5,226 bases of DNA from contig CALGGV010000207.1 of assembly GCA_937915725.1 (NCBI GenBank), forward strand, positions 1-5,226. Reading direction: 5' to 3'. The notes below the pieces were generated by a model. That model saw nothing but the letters and a program-made list of their open reading frames with translations, ran no database searches and was not told the origin of the DNA. The DNA is from an uncultured Selenomonadales bacterium. Lineage in GTDB: Bacteria > Bacillota > Negativicutes > Selenomonadales > Selenomonadaceae. The translations under genes and the position numbers were made by a program. Position 1 is the stretch's first letter. The number at the start of each line of letters is the position of its first letter. Shown piece by piece: positions 1 to 5,226 of this stretch.

Positions 1-168
1 CAAAGAGAATCTGTACTTGCGCCAAATTTTAGCATTTATTTTTTGTCCGTCAAAACGAGAAAGGTCGCATTGGACGTGACATCGGAATCAGTGCTGAAAA
101 TGTTGGGCGCATTGAGAAAAGAAAAATATGTCGACGGTAAGCTGGAAACTTCAAATGATGTAGTATAA
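1..168 (+). CDS. Possible 3' end of an unrecognised gene (5' end outside window)
   Basis: The first frame is open from the window edge to a TAA at 166-168, giving 55 residues that end in KLETSNDVV. I recognise no domain, and 55 open codons at an edge is weak evidence by itself. A second frame competes with it: bases 33-140 encode a stretch containing GRIGRDIGISAENVGRIEKR, which looks like a helix-turn-helix and has a stronger purine-N-pyrimidine codon pattern over about 70-115. That frame is closed by a TAG at 30-32. Either could be the true gene, or the region could be a frameshifted remnant of one gene. The strand is supported only by the codon pattern. Function unknown. Confidence 0.3.
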   Translation, partial: QRESVLAPNFSIYFLSVKTRKVALDVTSESVLKMLGALRKEKYVDGKLETSNDVV

Positions 169-169
169 T
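164..169 (+). promoter_or_regulatory. Candidate -10 element upstream of the ATPase/TOPRIM operon
   Basis: TATAAT matches the sigma-70 -10 consensus perfectly and sits about 120 bases before the ATPase start, overlapping the stop codon of the left-edge reading frame. The bases 16-18 upstream of it (around 140-147) match TTGACA poorly, so the call rests on the -10 alone. In DNA this AT-rich, chance matches are common. Confidence 0.25.
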
Positions 170-289
170 AAAAATAAGAGACGAGGTGAAAGTTATTTCA
201 TACGATTTCAAGGCTTGTCTGCAAATTCTAGTAATGCAAAGTGGAATTTTTAAAAATAAAGAATTAATTTATAGATGGGATGTGATTAA

Positions 290-1375
290 ATGGTTACTGC
301 TATGGAAATTAAAAATTTTCGTTGTTTTGAGGATTTCTCCATTGAAAATTTAACCCCCGTTACTATTATTGGCGGTAAAAATAATTCCGGCAAGACGGCT
401 CTATTGGAAGCTTGGGTTGTACCTTTGTCGGTAACGTTCCCTTCAGTTTTTTGGGATTTATTAAATTTCCGAAATATCGGTGTAAATATTTCTACTCCAA
501 CTCAACTTTGGAATCCGCTTTTTTACAACATGAGCGACAATGAAAAATTTTCCATTCAAATTTTTCAAGATAAGAACAAGCCTGTCAAATTTACAGCATC
601 TAAATCCTATGGCGGAATGGTTGAACGGAACGGAGCAAAAAAAAGATTATTCTCTCAAGAATCATCTAAATTTTTTACGTCTTTAAAAGTTGAAATTGAT
701 AACGGAATATACAAAAGTAGCGGCACCTACACTTTACCTAATCAACTTTCCAATACTGCCAATGAAATTGAATTTAAACCGGATTCAAGTGTTTCTAAAG
801 TTCCTCTGCCTTATGGCGCGGTTACTTTGTGCAGAAGTGTTACTACTACCAGAACTTCTGTCGCTGAATCGGTCAGCCAAATGAGTTTGGACAAACATAA
901 AAAAAATTTGCTTGTTGACACCATGAAAAATTTTGATTCTGATATTTCCGATGTCAATATGATTTTGGATAACGGCTCGCCATATATTTACGTTACTTTA
1001 AATTCCGGAAAACATATTCCTATTAGCTATATGGGCGACGGTATCAACAAATCTGTCGAAATTCTCGTTGACATCTTGAATTTGTCAAATGGCATTCTTT
1101 TAATTGATGAAGTAGAAAATGGATTCCACTACAGTCTTTATCAATCTTTGATGAAAATTTTTTGTCAAACTGCTTTAGACGTACATTGCCAAATTATTTT
1201 AACGTCACACAATCGAGATTTTATCGAAGCTACTCTCAGCGCAATGGAACAACTTGGACGGTTAGAAGATTTAAGTTACCAACGCTTAGGATTTTACAAA
1301 GGGAAACGCAAATCTTTTCAGTTTTCGGGTGATTCGCTTTTTTCCGCCTTTGAATCCAACATGGAAATGAGGTAA
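290..1375 (+). CDS. OLD/AAA_15-like ATPase, probable ATPase half of a split OLD-type defence system
   Basis: The 361-residue protein begins with the EIKNFRCFEDF strand-turn motif typical of OLD/RecF-like ABC ATPases. Walker A is GKNNSGKT at residues 29-36. The ABC signature position holds SYMGDGINKS (about 246-255). Walker B is ILLIDEVENG (269-278, Asp273/Glu274), and the H-loop is LTSH (304-307). Residues 45-240 form the variable insert expected between Walker A and the signature. The protein ends shortly after the H-loop and has no TOPRIM domain; that domain is supplied by the next gene. ATG 290 is preferred over the in-frame ATG at 302 because GGGA at 277-280 is correctly spaced, though it is weak. 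Family knowledge: such ATPases dimerise, bind ATP, and gate or hold a nuclease partner, as AriA does in PARIS. Phage defence is inferred from this architecture. A DNA-repair or other OLD-type role is the alternative. The ATPase assignment is firm; the system assignment is moderate. Confidence 0.9.
   Translation: MVTAMEIKNFRCFEDFSIENLTPVTIIGGKNNSGKTALLEAWVVPLSVTFPSVFWDLLNFRNIGVNISTPTQLWNPLFYNMSDNEKFSIQIFQDKNKPVKFTASKSYGGMVERNGAKKRLFSQESSKFFTSLKVEIDNGIYKSSGTYTLPNQLSNTANEIEFKPDSSVSKVPLPYGAVTLCRSVTTTRTSVAESVSQMSLDKHKKNLLVDTMKNFDSDISDVNMILDNGSPYIYVTLNSGKHIPISYMGDGINKSVEILVDILNLSNGILLIDEVENGFHYSLYQSLMKIFCQTALDVHCQIILTSHNRDFIEATLSAMEQLGRLEDLSYQRLGFYKGKRKSFQFSGDSLFSAFESNMEMR
1368..1372 (+). promoter_or_regulatory. 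Ribosome binding site of the TOPRIM gene inside the ATPase gene
   Basis: TGAGG lies 10 bases before ATG 1383 and overlaps the last codons of the ATPase gene, whose TAA is at 1373-1375. This fixes the TOPRIM start. It suggests that the two proteins are made from one mRNA, probably with translational coupling. Confidence 0.65.
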
Positions 1376-1382
1376 AAAAATA

Positions 1383-2075
1383 ATGGCCGGTACTAATCAG
1401 AATTTGAAACCTCAAACATTTGAAATTGAAAAACCGTATGTTATTGTCTGTGAAGGCAATGATGATATGCATTTTCTTGGCTATTACTTGCATTTCCTTG
1501 ATAAATCTAAACTTATTGATGAACAGAAATTTAAAATTATTAAAACTGATGGGGTTGATAACATTCCTAAAAATATGAAACTTTTTAAAAACTACGACCA
1601 TTACGAAGATATGAAGGGCTTTCTTTTTATTCGAGACGCCGACAATAATCCGTCCAGTGCCGTTGACTCTATAATTGGCAACATTAAAGACGTTTGGCAT
1701 ATTAAATTAGATAGAAAGGGCACTTTTAAAATTGATTCTGAAGGCGTGAAACTTAGTTTTTTCCTTTTTCCGGGTCTTGACGATTCCAACAATTTCCAAA
1801 AGGGTACTCTAGAAGATTTATGTACGGAGACTTTTAAACCTGTTATTGGTAATAATCACAACATTTTAGACTTAGTTAAAGAACATATGGATAAATTAAA
1901 AAACAGCGGTATTCATTTTAAAACTCCTCATAAAAATCGATTACACCTCTGTCTTGATAGTACGAATGATTTTCTTGGCAATAAAATTGGGGAGTCCGCC
2001 AAAAAGCAGGCTTTTGATTTCTCCAGCGATAAATTTTCTATATTAAAAGAGCGAATTATTGATTTGGCTCGATAA
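1383..2075 (+). CDS. TOPRIM-fold protein (DUF3226-like), probable nuclease/effector half of the split OLD system
   Basis: This 230-residue protein has TOPRIM landmarks: a hydrophobic strand leading to Glu24 in YVIVCEGNDD (19-28), and the DxD motif in FLFIRDADNNP (Asp85 and Asp87). These acidic residues normally hold Mg2+ for phosphodiester cleavage. A conserved-looking FPGLDD...GTLEDL segment (129-146) and a C-terminal stretch IGESAKKQAFDFSSDKF (202-218) fit my memory of the DUF3226 family; I could not run a profile search. PARIS AriB is also a small TOPRIM protein paired with an ATPase, but it belongs to DUF4435, so this is an analogue rather than an assigned AriB. The start is 7 bases after the ATPase stop, in the same operon. 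Expected role: a cytoplasmic nuclease held or activated by the ATPase. Nuclease activity is inferred from the acidic residues only. Confidence 0.82.
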   Translation: MAGTNQNLKPQTFEIEKPYVIVCEGNDDMHFLGYYLHFLDKSKLIDEQKFKIIKTDGVDNIPKNMKLFKNYDHYEDMKGFLFIRDADNNPSSAVDSIIGNIKDVWHIKLDRKGTFKIDSEGVKLSFFLFPGLDDSNNFQKGTLEDLCTETFKPVIGNNHNILDLVKEHMDKLKNSGIHFKTPHKNRLHLCLDSTNDFLGNKIGESAKKQAFDFSSDKFSILKERIIDLAR

Positions 2076-2091
2076 TTCCCCAACATTTTTT
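2053..2091 (+). terminator. Weak candidate terminator at the end of the ATPase/TOPRIM operon
   Basis: GAATTATTGA (2053-2062) can pair with TCGATAATTC (2069-2078), with one G-T pair and a 6-base loop. The stem overlaps the end of the TOPRIM gene. A T6 tract at 2086-2091 follows after 7 intervening bases. The stem is AT-rich and the T tract is displaced, so termination would be inefficient if it occurs. I see no stronger terminator between the convergent genes. Confidence 0.25.
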
Positions 2092-2222
2092 ATTAAGTGA
2101 AACAAAAAATATGTGTCAATAAATTTGAAGAATTAGCGCGTAAATTATAAAAGCGCACGGGGAGAATGAAAATGCTAAATACGATGCTGATTTAAAAGAG
2201 GATAAAATTTTTTTGAGATTGT
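2076..2222. other. Spacer between convergent TOPRIM and recombinase genes, possibly holding a decayed fragment
   Basis: No gene with a start codon and ribosome binding site is supported. A short plus-strand frame without a start, from about 2146 to 2249, has protein-like composition (KAHGENENAKYDADLKED) but runs into the antisense of the recombinase 3' end. Another short frame just before it ends in KFEELARKL. These may be traces of an eroded gene. Chance is equally possible. GCGC occurs twice near 2136-2155, but the possible stem is only 4 bp. Confidence 0.3.
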
Positions 2223-2773
2223 TCAATATCGTAACCATTTATAAACGGTAGGACGAGAAACTTTGTAGTGCTTAGCAATTTCGGTAACGGTGTACTGCCG
2301 GTCATAGTAGCCTTGTTTATAAAAATCAAAATCTTTGGGGCGTTTCTTAGCATTGCGCCCTTTGTATTTACCTGCGGCTTTGGCAATTTGGATATCTTCG
2401 CGCTGACGCTGTAAAATCAATTCGCGTTCAAATTCGGCGATAGCACCGAAAATGGTCAACATAAATTTGCCTTGAGGAGTAGAGGTATCAACTGCTCTTT
2501 CAAACTACGAACTTTGACATCTTTTTTAGTTAAGGAATCAACGATGTTGAGTAAGTCGGTAGTGGAGCGAGCAAGGCGGGAAAATTCAGAAACAATCAAT
2601 TCATCGCCTTCACGCAAACAATTCATCATTTCGTCAAATTTTGGGCGATGAGCAGATTTGGAAGAAACTTTGTCGACGAAGAATTTTTCAACGTTGGCTT
2701 TTTGTTTTAATTCAAAAATTTGGCGTTCTTCGTTCTGTTCAACAGAAGAAACACGAACATAACCAACACGCAT
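2223..2773 (-). pseudogene. Serine recombinase (resolvase/invertase type) split by a one-base deletion
   Basis: Read leftward, ATG at 2773 starts a small serine recombinase. The N-terminal part (2773-2456) has the catalytic serine in YVRVSS (Arg7, Ser9), Arg43 in the HRPKFD region, and Arg66/Arg69 in SRLARS, as in gamma-delta resolvase and Hin. It leaves frame after VRSLKEQL. Adding one G (coding strand) near 2489 restores EQL-DTSTPQGKF-MLTIFGAI, the expected family sequence, and joins the frame ending at 2223. The repaired protein is 183 residues, normal for the family, with helix E (IFGAIAEFERELILQRQRE) and a C-terminal HTH (about 162-181, TVTEIAKHYKVSRPTVYKWL). The two frames overlap by 7 bases (ATGTTGA), and an AAGG precedes the internal ATG 2462, so two separate half-proteins might be made. 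Pseudogene is the simplest reading; sequencing error is the main alternative. Family role: site-specific DNA resolution or inversion by cutting with a serine-DNA intermediate. Confidence 0.88.
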
Positions 2774-2779
2774 AAAAAA

Positions 2780-2787
2780 TCACCTCC
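2780..2787 (-). promoter_or_regulatory. Strong Shine-Dalgarno of the serine recombinase
   Basis: On the minus strand, GGAGGTGA ends six bases (TTTTTT) before the ATG at 2773. This fixes the start, and the match to the 16S anti-SD is near perfect. Most of it lies within one arm of the inverted repeat at 2782-2813. Confidence 0.7.
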
Positions 2788-2813
2788 GACCAAATTTACC
2801 CTAAGTCGGAGGT
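2782..2813 (-). promoter_or_regulatory. Perfect 9-bp inverted repeat covering the recombinase SD (leader hairpin or recombinase site)
   Basis: ACCTCCGAC (2782-2790) and GTCGGAGGT (2805-2813) are exact inverted copies separated by 14 bases. In the recombinase mRNA the first arm carries CCUCC and would base-pair with the SD in the second arm. The second arm is followed by GA and T6, directly before ATG. This can act as an SD-sequestering hairpin or as an intrinsic terminator/attenuator. Its 32-bp symmetrical layout just upstream of a serine recombinase also suits an operator or crossover site bound by the recombinase dimer. The sequence does not decide between these. Confidence 0.6.
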
Positions 2814-2819
2814 TTAATC

Positions 2820-2847
2820 AATATAGGTCTAAGAATAAAGTTTTCAA
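2820..2847 (-). promoter_or_regulatory. Candidate sigma-70 promoter for the serine recombinase
   Basis: On the minus strand, TTGAAA (2847-2842) and TATATT (2825-2820) are separated by 16 bases. Each hexamer is close to consensus. The predicted transcript start is near 2813, so the mRNA would begin at the outer edge of the inverted repeat, giving a leader made almost entirely of the hairpin. Confidence 0.45.
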
Positions 2848-2947
2848 ATGTAGAAGAAAGCTAAGGTAAAGAAAAATAAACAAGTCGGCAAAAAGAAAAA
2901 AGAGAGGTAATGAATGTAAAAATAGGGTACGGTCAAAACTTTAATTC

Positions 2948-3470
2948 TTATTTGGCTAAATTTATAGATACGTTACAATTCAAAAAAGCATCGGGAGAAA
3001 TCTTAATATTGGAACTTGGCATAGTAATGCTTGTCAATGCACGGTATCTATAAAATGCATAATCTCCAATATAAGTTACAGAATCAGGAATATCAATACT
3101 TTTCAAGGAGCTACATTCTTCAAACGCACTCAAGTCAATTTCCGTTACTGAATTTGGAATTTTAATGTTTGTAAGTGAAGTGCACCCTAAAAAAGTACCA
3201 ATATTAATTTCTTTTAAAGACTCCGAAAGAGAAATATTTTTCAAAGAAACACAGTCTGCAAAAGTACACACACCAATTTCTATTACAGAATTTGGTATAG
3301 AAATTTCAGTCAATGATTTGCAACGTTCAAATGCACTGAATCCCATTTCTTTAACAGGTAAATTTTCTATTTGTGAAGGGATATTCACGGACTTTGCAGA
3401 ATTATAATATTTTTTTTATTCTTATTTCGTCATTAATTTTTTCATATTCAAAATCCATATAACTTGCCAT
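2948..3470 (-). pseudogene. BspA-like leucine-rich repeat protein with a frame break at an A8 tract
   Basis: Read leftward, residues from about 3388 to the TAA at 2948-2950 form about five to six LRR_5 (BspA/TpLRR) units of about 23 residues, of the pattern AFxxCxSLxxIxIPxSVxxIG. The frame continues upstream to 3415 as YYNSAKSVNIPSQIENLPVK, a typical start of this repeat domain, and is then closed by a TAA. GTG 3388 lacks a ribosome binding site. A well-placed ATG at 3470 (AAAGGAAA upstream) begins MASYMDFEYEKINDEIRIKK and meets the A8 tract (3417-3410) one base out of frame; removing one A joins both parts into 173 residues. As written, translation from ATG 3470 stops after 22 residues at 3402. 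No signal peptide or membrane segment is seen, so the product would be cytoplasmic, unlike secreted BspA proteins. Such repeats bind proteins. It is either a broken gene, one tuned by slippage in the A tract, or a sequencing error. Confidence 0.72.
3410..3417 (-). repeat. A8 homopolymer (T8 on + strand) at the LRR frame break
   Basis: Eight consecutive T on the plus strand read as A8 in the LRR gene. Seven A would join the ATG 3470 leader to the LRR frame; eight does not. Poly-A runs are known sites of replication slippage (phase variation), transcriptional slippage and base-calling error. Which applies here cannot be told from one sequence. Confidence 0.7.
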
Positions 3471-3501
3471 AAAAAAATTTCCTTTCTTTTATAAAACTTT
3501 T

Positions 3502-4557
3502 TCAAACTTGAAGTTGTATATTATTTATGGCTTGAATCCATTCATTGCTAATAAAGGCTGATTCTTTATACAATTCGGCGGCTTTTTGTTTATCTTCAGG
3601 TACTGCCAAGCCTTTGTCGTACATTTCGGCGATCATCCGCATAGCGGCAACTTTGTTCATTGTGTCAAAATTTTGTATGGCAGAATCATGAAGTATTTCC
3701 AGTGCTTTTTCACCATTTTGACGAACGCCAAATTTTCCGTCACGATAGATTTTAGCTACAATCCACATAGCTTGACGACTTCCGACGCCAATAGCTTTTT
3801 TCAGCCAATGCAAAACCATTCCGATATTTGGCGAAATTTCTGTGCTTGTGCAATAAATTTTGGCAAGAGTATTATACGCAACTCTTGCTATAACTACATT
3901 TGCCTTTGTCGATAGTTTGAAATATTTAACTGCTTTATTATCATCACGTGGGACAGCCGTACCGTTATAAAACATTTTGGCTATCTCGAAGGCGGCGGAA
4001 TATCGTTCTTCATCAGACAACTTTTTATCGTTAAGAATTTCAGTAAACCATTTAAGCGCGTTTTCGCCGGAACTTTCAATAAATTTACCATCTCGGTAAA
4101 TCTCGGCAATTTTAAAACGTGCGTCAGTATCTCCAAACAAAGCAGATTTTTTTAGCCATTTAATCATCATTCGATCGTCATTAAAAAATTTTTCGTAAAT
4201 GTAGGCGATTTTCTTTGCGGCATTTTTCCTGTCAATTTTTTCAGCAATGTTACTGTTGGCAATTTTTTTGTACAGCTCCAGTGCTTTTGGCAAATTTTGC
4301 GCTGTACCAATTTCAGCGGCGTACATTTCGGCAACTGTAAAAATTGCGTCAATATCGTTAAAACTTGCCGCTTTCAAGTACCATTTGAAGGCTTCGCGGC
4401 AGTCTTGATTAATTCCTTTGCCGTATCGTAGAAAATAAGCCAATTCCTTCATAGCCGTTAAATTTCCGTGCGCGGCGGCTTGACGGTAATATTTCATACG
4501 CTCTTCATCTTCAAAGAAAGTATAAAGCGTTCCAAATCCATTGCTTGTTGGATACAT
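3502..4557 (-). CDS. Sel1-like repeat (SLR) protein, 351 residues
   Basis: Nearly the whole protein is built of about eight Sel1/TPR-like helical pairs. Approximate positions are 35-68, 71-103, 115-143, 146-177, 188-220, 227-260, 263-296 and 304-335. Typical units are AMKELAYFLRYGKGINQDCREAFKWYLKAA (split here: AMKELAYFLRYGKG plus EAFKWYLKAA) and AEMYDKGLAVPEDKQKAAEL. Such solenoids act as adaptors holding protein complexes; none has catalysis of its own. No signal peptide or transmembrane helix is visible, so a cytoplasmic location is expected. The start is firm: GGGAGG lies 7 bases before ATG 4557, and that ATG shares a base with the stop of the upstream SLR gene (TAATG), implying translational coupling. 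The LRR gene's ATG follows 31 bases after its stop. The specific partner and pathway are unknown. Confidence 0.88.
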   Translation of the reverse strand: MYPTSNGFGTLYTFFEDEERMKYYRQAAAHGNLTAMKELAYFLRYGKGINQDCREAFKWYLKAASFNDIDAIFTVAEMYAAEIGTAQNLPKALELYKKIANSNIAEKIDRKNAAKKIAYIYEKFFNDDRMMIKWLKKSALFGDTDARFKIAEIYRDGKFIESSGENALKWFTEILNDKKLSDEERYSAAFEIAKMFYNGTAVPRDDNKAVKYFKLSTKANVVIARVAYNTLAKIYCTSTEISPNIGMVLHWLKKAIGVGSRQAMWIVAKIYRDGKFGVRQNGEKALEILHDSAIQNFDTMNKVAAMRMIAEMYDKGLAVPEDKQKAAELYKESAFISNEWIQAINNIQLQV

Positions 4558-5226
4558 TAAAATTCCTCCCGCTTTAAAGCTGTCAAAAATTCAGATTGAA
4601 TTTCTTCAGATTTTTTCAACCAATGTTCAGCCGCCGTTAAATCTTTGTCGGCATAATATTTCCAGAGTTGCCGCATTGCAAAAAAATCGCCAAGTGCAGC
4701 GGCTTTTTTAATGTAGTCTATGAATTGATTATAATTTTTGTCCGATTCATAAATAAAAGCAATATTGATATAAGCACGAATTTTATCATCTGTTGTGCCG
4801 AGTTTTGCCGCATTTTCAAACATTTTTATTGCGGTGGAATGACTTTTTGCCACACCATTACCGACGCGGTACATTTCCCCCAACTCAAAAAAAGCCTCAA
4901 TATTTCCCTCGTTCGCCAAAAGTTTCAACATTCCAAATGCTAATCTGTAGTATTCCAAAAATTTCTGCAATAATTTTTTTGAGTTTCTTTTGTCCGGCTC
5001 TACAAAGTATAAATCTTCGCAAGCTTTTGCCAGTTCCTTTAATGTAAATGCATCAAAATTTGAATCTAATTTTTCTGTATAAGCTTCTACAGCAAGTTGA
5101 AAATATTTATATGTTTCCTCAACATTACATTCATTGAAATGGATTAAAGCTAATCTGTTAAACGCGAGAGCATAATTTTTTTCTGCGGCTTGACTGTAAA
5201 ATTTTAAAGCCTTTGAGTTATCGCTT
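4557..5226 (-). CDS. Sel1-like repeat protein, N-terminus beyond the right edge
   Basis: The frame is open from the window edge to the TAA at 4557-4559, giving 222 visible residues. A TTG at 4970 could be mistaken for the start, but the preceding 85 codons are plainly the same protein: NSKALKFYSQAAEKNYALAF is a Sel1-type unit, followed by LAFNRLALIHF and a further helical pair. Other units include LLANEGNIEAFFELGEMYRV with the following AIKMFENAAKLG, then AYINIAFIYESDKNYNQF with IKKAAALGD, and a last one ending AAEHWLKKSEE. The units are less regular than in the next gene, and several lack the usual glycine loop. The last base of its stop codon is the first base of the next SLR gene's ATG. 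The two are probably paralogues in one operon. Expected role: protein-protein scaffold; partner unknown. Confidence 0.85.
   Translation of the reverse strand, partial: SDNSKALKFYSQAAEKNYALAFNRLALIHFNECNVEETYKYFQLAVEAYTEKLDSNFDAFTLKELAKACEDLYFVEPDKRNSKKLLQKFLEYYRLAFGMLKLLANEGNIEAFFELGEMYRVGNGVAKSHSTAIKMFENAAKLGTTDDKIRAYINIAFIYESDKNYNQFIDYIKKAAALGDFFAMRQLWKYYADKDLTAAEHWLKKSEEIQSEFLTALKREEF

Noticed and set aside
187..354. GTG-started plus-strand frame (VKVISYDFKACLQIL...) before and into the ATPase gene
   Set aside because: It has no well-spaced ribosome binding site, and its second half overlaps the start of the ATPase gene out of frame. Residues there are hydrophobic low complexity.
690..884. 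64-residue plus-strand ORF inside the ATPase gene
   Set aside because: It is an out-of-frame overlap within a continuous, motif-supported coding sequence, with no ribosome binding site evident.
1236..1700. 154-residue minus-strand ORF across the ATPase/TOPRIM junction
   Set aside because: It is antisense to two genes with clear motifs. Its low-complexity Phe/Ile/Asn/Lys composition is typical of a shadow frame, and it shows no recognisable domain.
2223..2813. Insertion-sequence or IS607-type element carrying the serine recombinase
   Set aside because: The HTH is C-terminal (resolvase/invertase type, not IS607 TnpA). I see no partner gene, terminal repeats or target duplication on both sides.
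2910..3053. 47-residue plus-strand ORF starting MNVKIGYGQNF, preceded by AGAGAGG
   Set aside because: The SD-like run is only 2 bases from the ATG, and most of the frame is antisense to the LRR gene. No family is recognised, so it is probably chance.
3165..3407. 80-residue plus-strand ORF antisense to the LRR gene
   Set aside because: It is the complement of a periodic LRR sequence, and such repeats commonly leave open antisense frames.
4557..4970. Calling the first SLR gene from TTG 4970 as a complete 137-residue protein
   Set aside because: The frame stays open for 85 more codons to the window edge and these encode further Sel1-like helices, so the gene is truncated by the window rather than starting at 4970.
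4668..5047. Two overlapping plus-strand ORFs antisense to the first SLR gene
   Set aside because: The minus strand carries continuous Sel1-type repeats in frame with strong start/stop coupling, while these plus frames have no domain.

Overview
The window is AT-rich. Its gene content (a small serine recombinase, a BspA-type leucine-rich repeat protein, Sel1-like repeat proteins and a defence-type ATPase/TOPRIM pair) suggests an accessory region of a low-GC anaerobic bacterium. Bacillota is most likely, perhaps of the Negativicutes type, but this is an impression from gene families and base composition, since no phylogenetic marker is present.

Left part, plus strand (1-2075). After an ambiguous coding remnant at the left edge comes a compact two-gene operon. 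Gene 1 is an OLD/AAA_15-like ATPase with Walker A, Walker B and H-loop. Gene 2 is a small TOPRIM protein resembling DUF3226. They are 7 bases apart, and the ribosome binding site of gene 2 lies inside the end of gene 1. Together they look like a split OLD system: ATPase sensor plus TOPRIM nuclease, the same architecture as PARIS (AriA/AriB). A role in anti-phage defence is inferred, not shown.

Middle, minus strand (2223-2847). A resolvase/invertase-type serine recombinase points convergently at the defence pair. One missing base splits it into a catalytic-domain ORF and a dimerisation/DNA-binding ORF, which overlap by 7 bases. Upstream are a candidate promoter and a perfect 9-bp inverted repeat that covers the Shine-Dalgarno and is followed by T6.

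Right part, minus strand (2948-5226). A probable operon runs leftward from beyond the right edge: a partial Sel1-repeat protein, a second Sel1-repeat protein joined to it by a TAATG overlap, then 31 bases later a short BspA-like LRR protein. The LRR gene is out of frame with its well-placed ATG because of an A8 tract on the coding strand. It is therefore broken, slippage-controlled, or a sequencing error. Sel1 and LRR repeats are protein-protein interaction scaffolds, and no catalytic partner is visible.

The best candidate for a lesser-known system is the ATPase/TOPRIM pair. The two single-base frame breaks, in different genes, deserve checking against raw reads.
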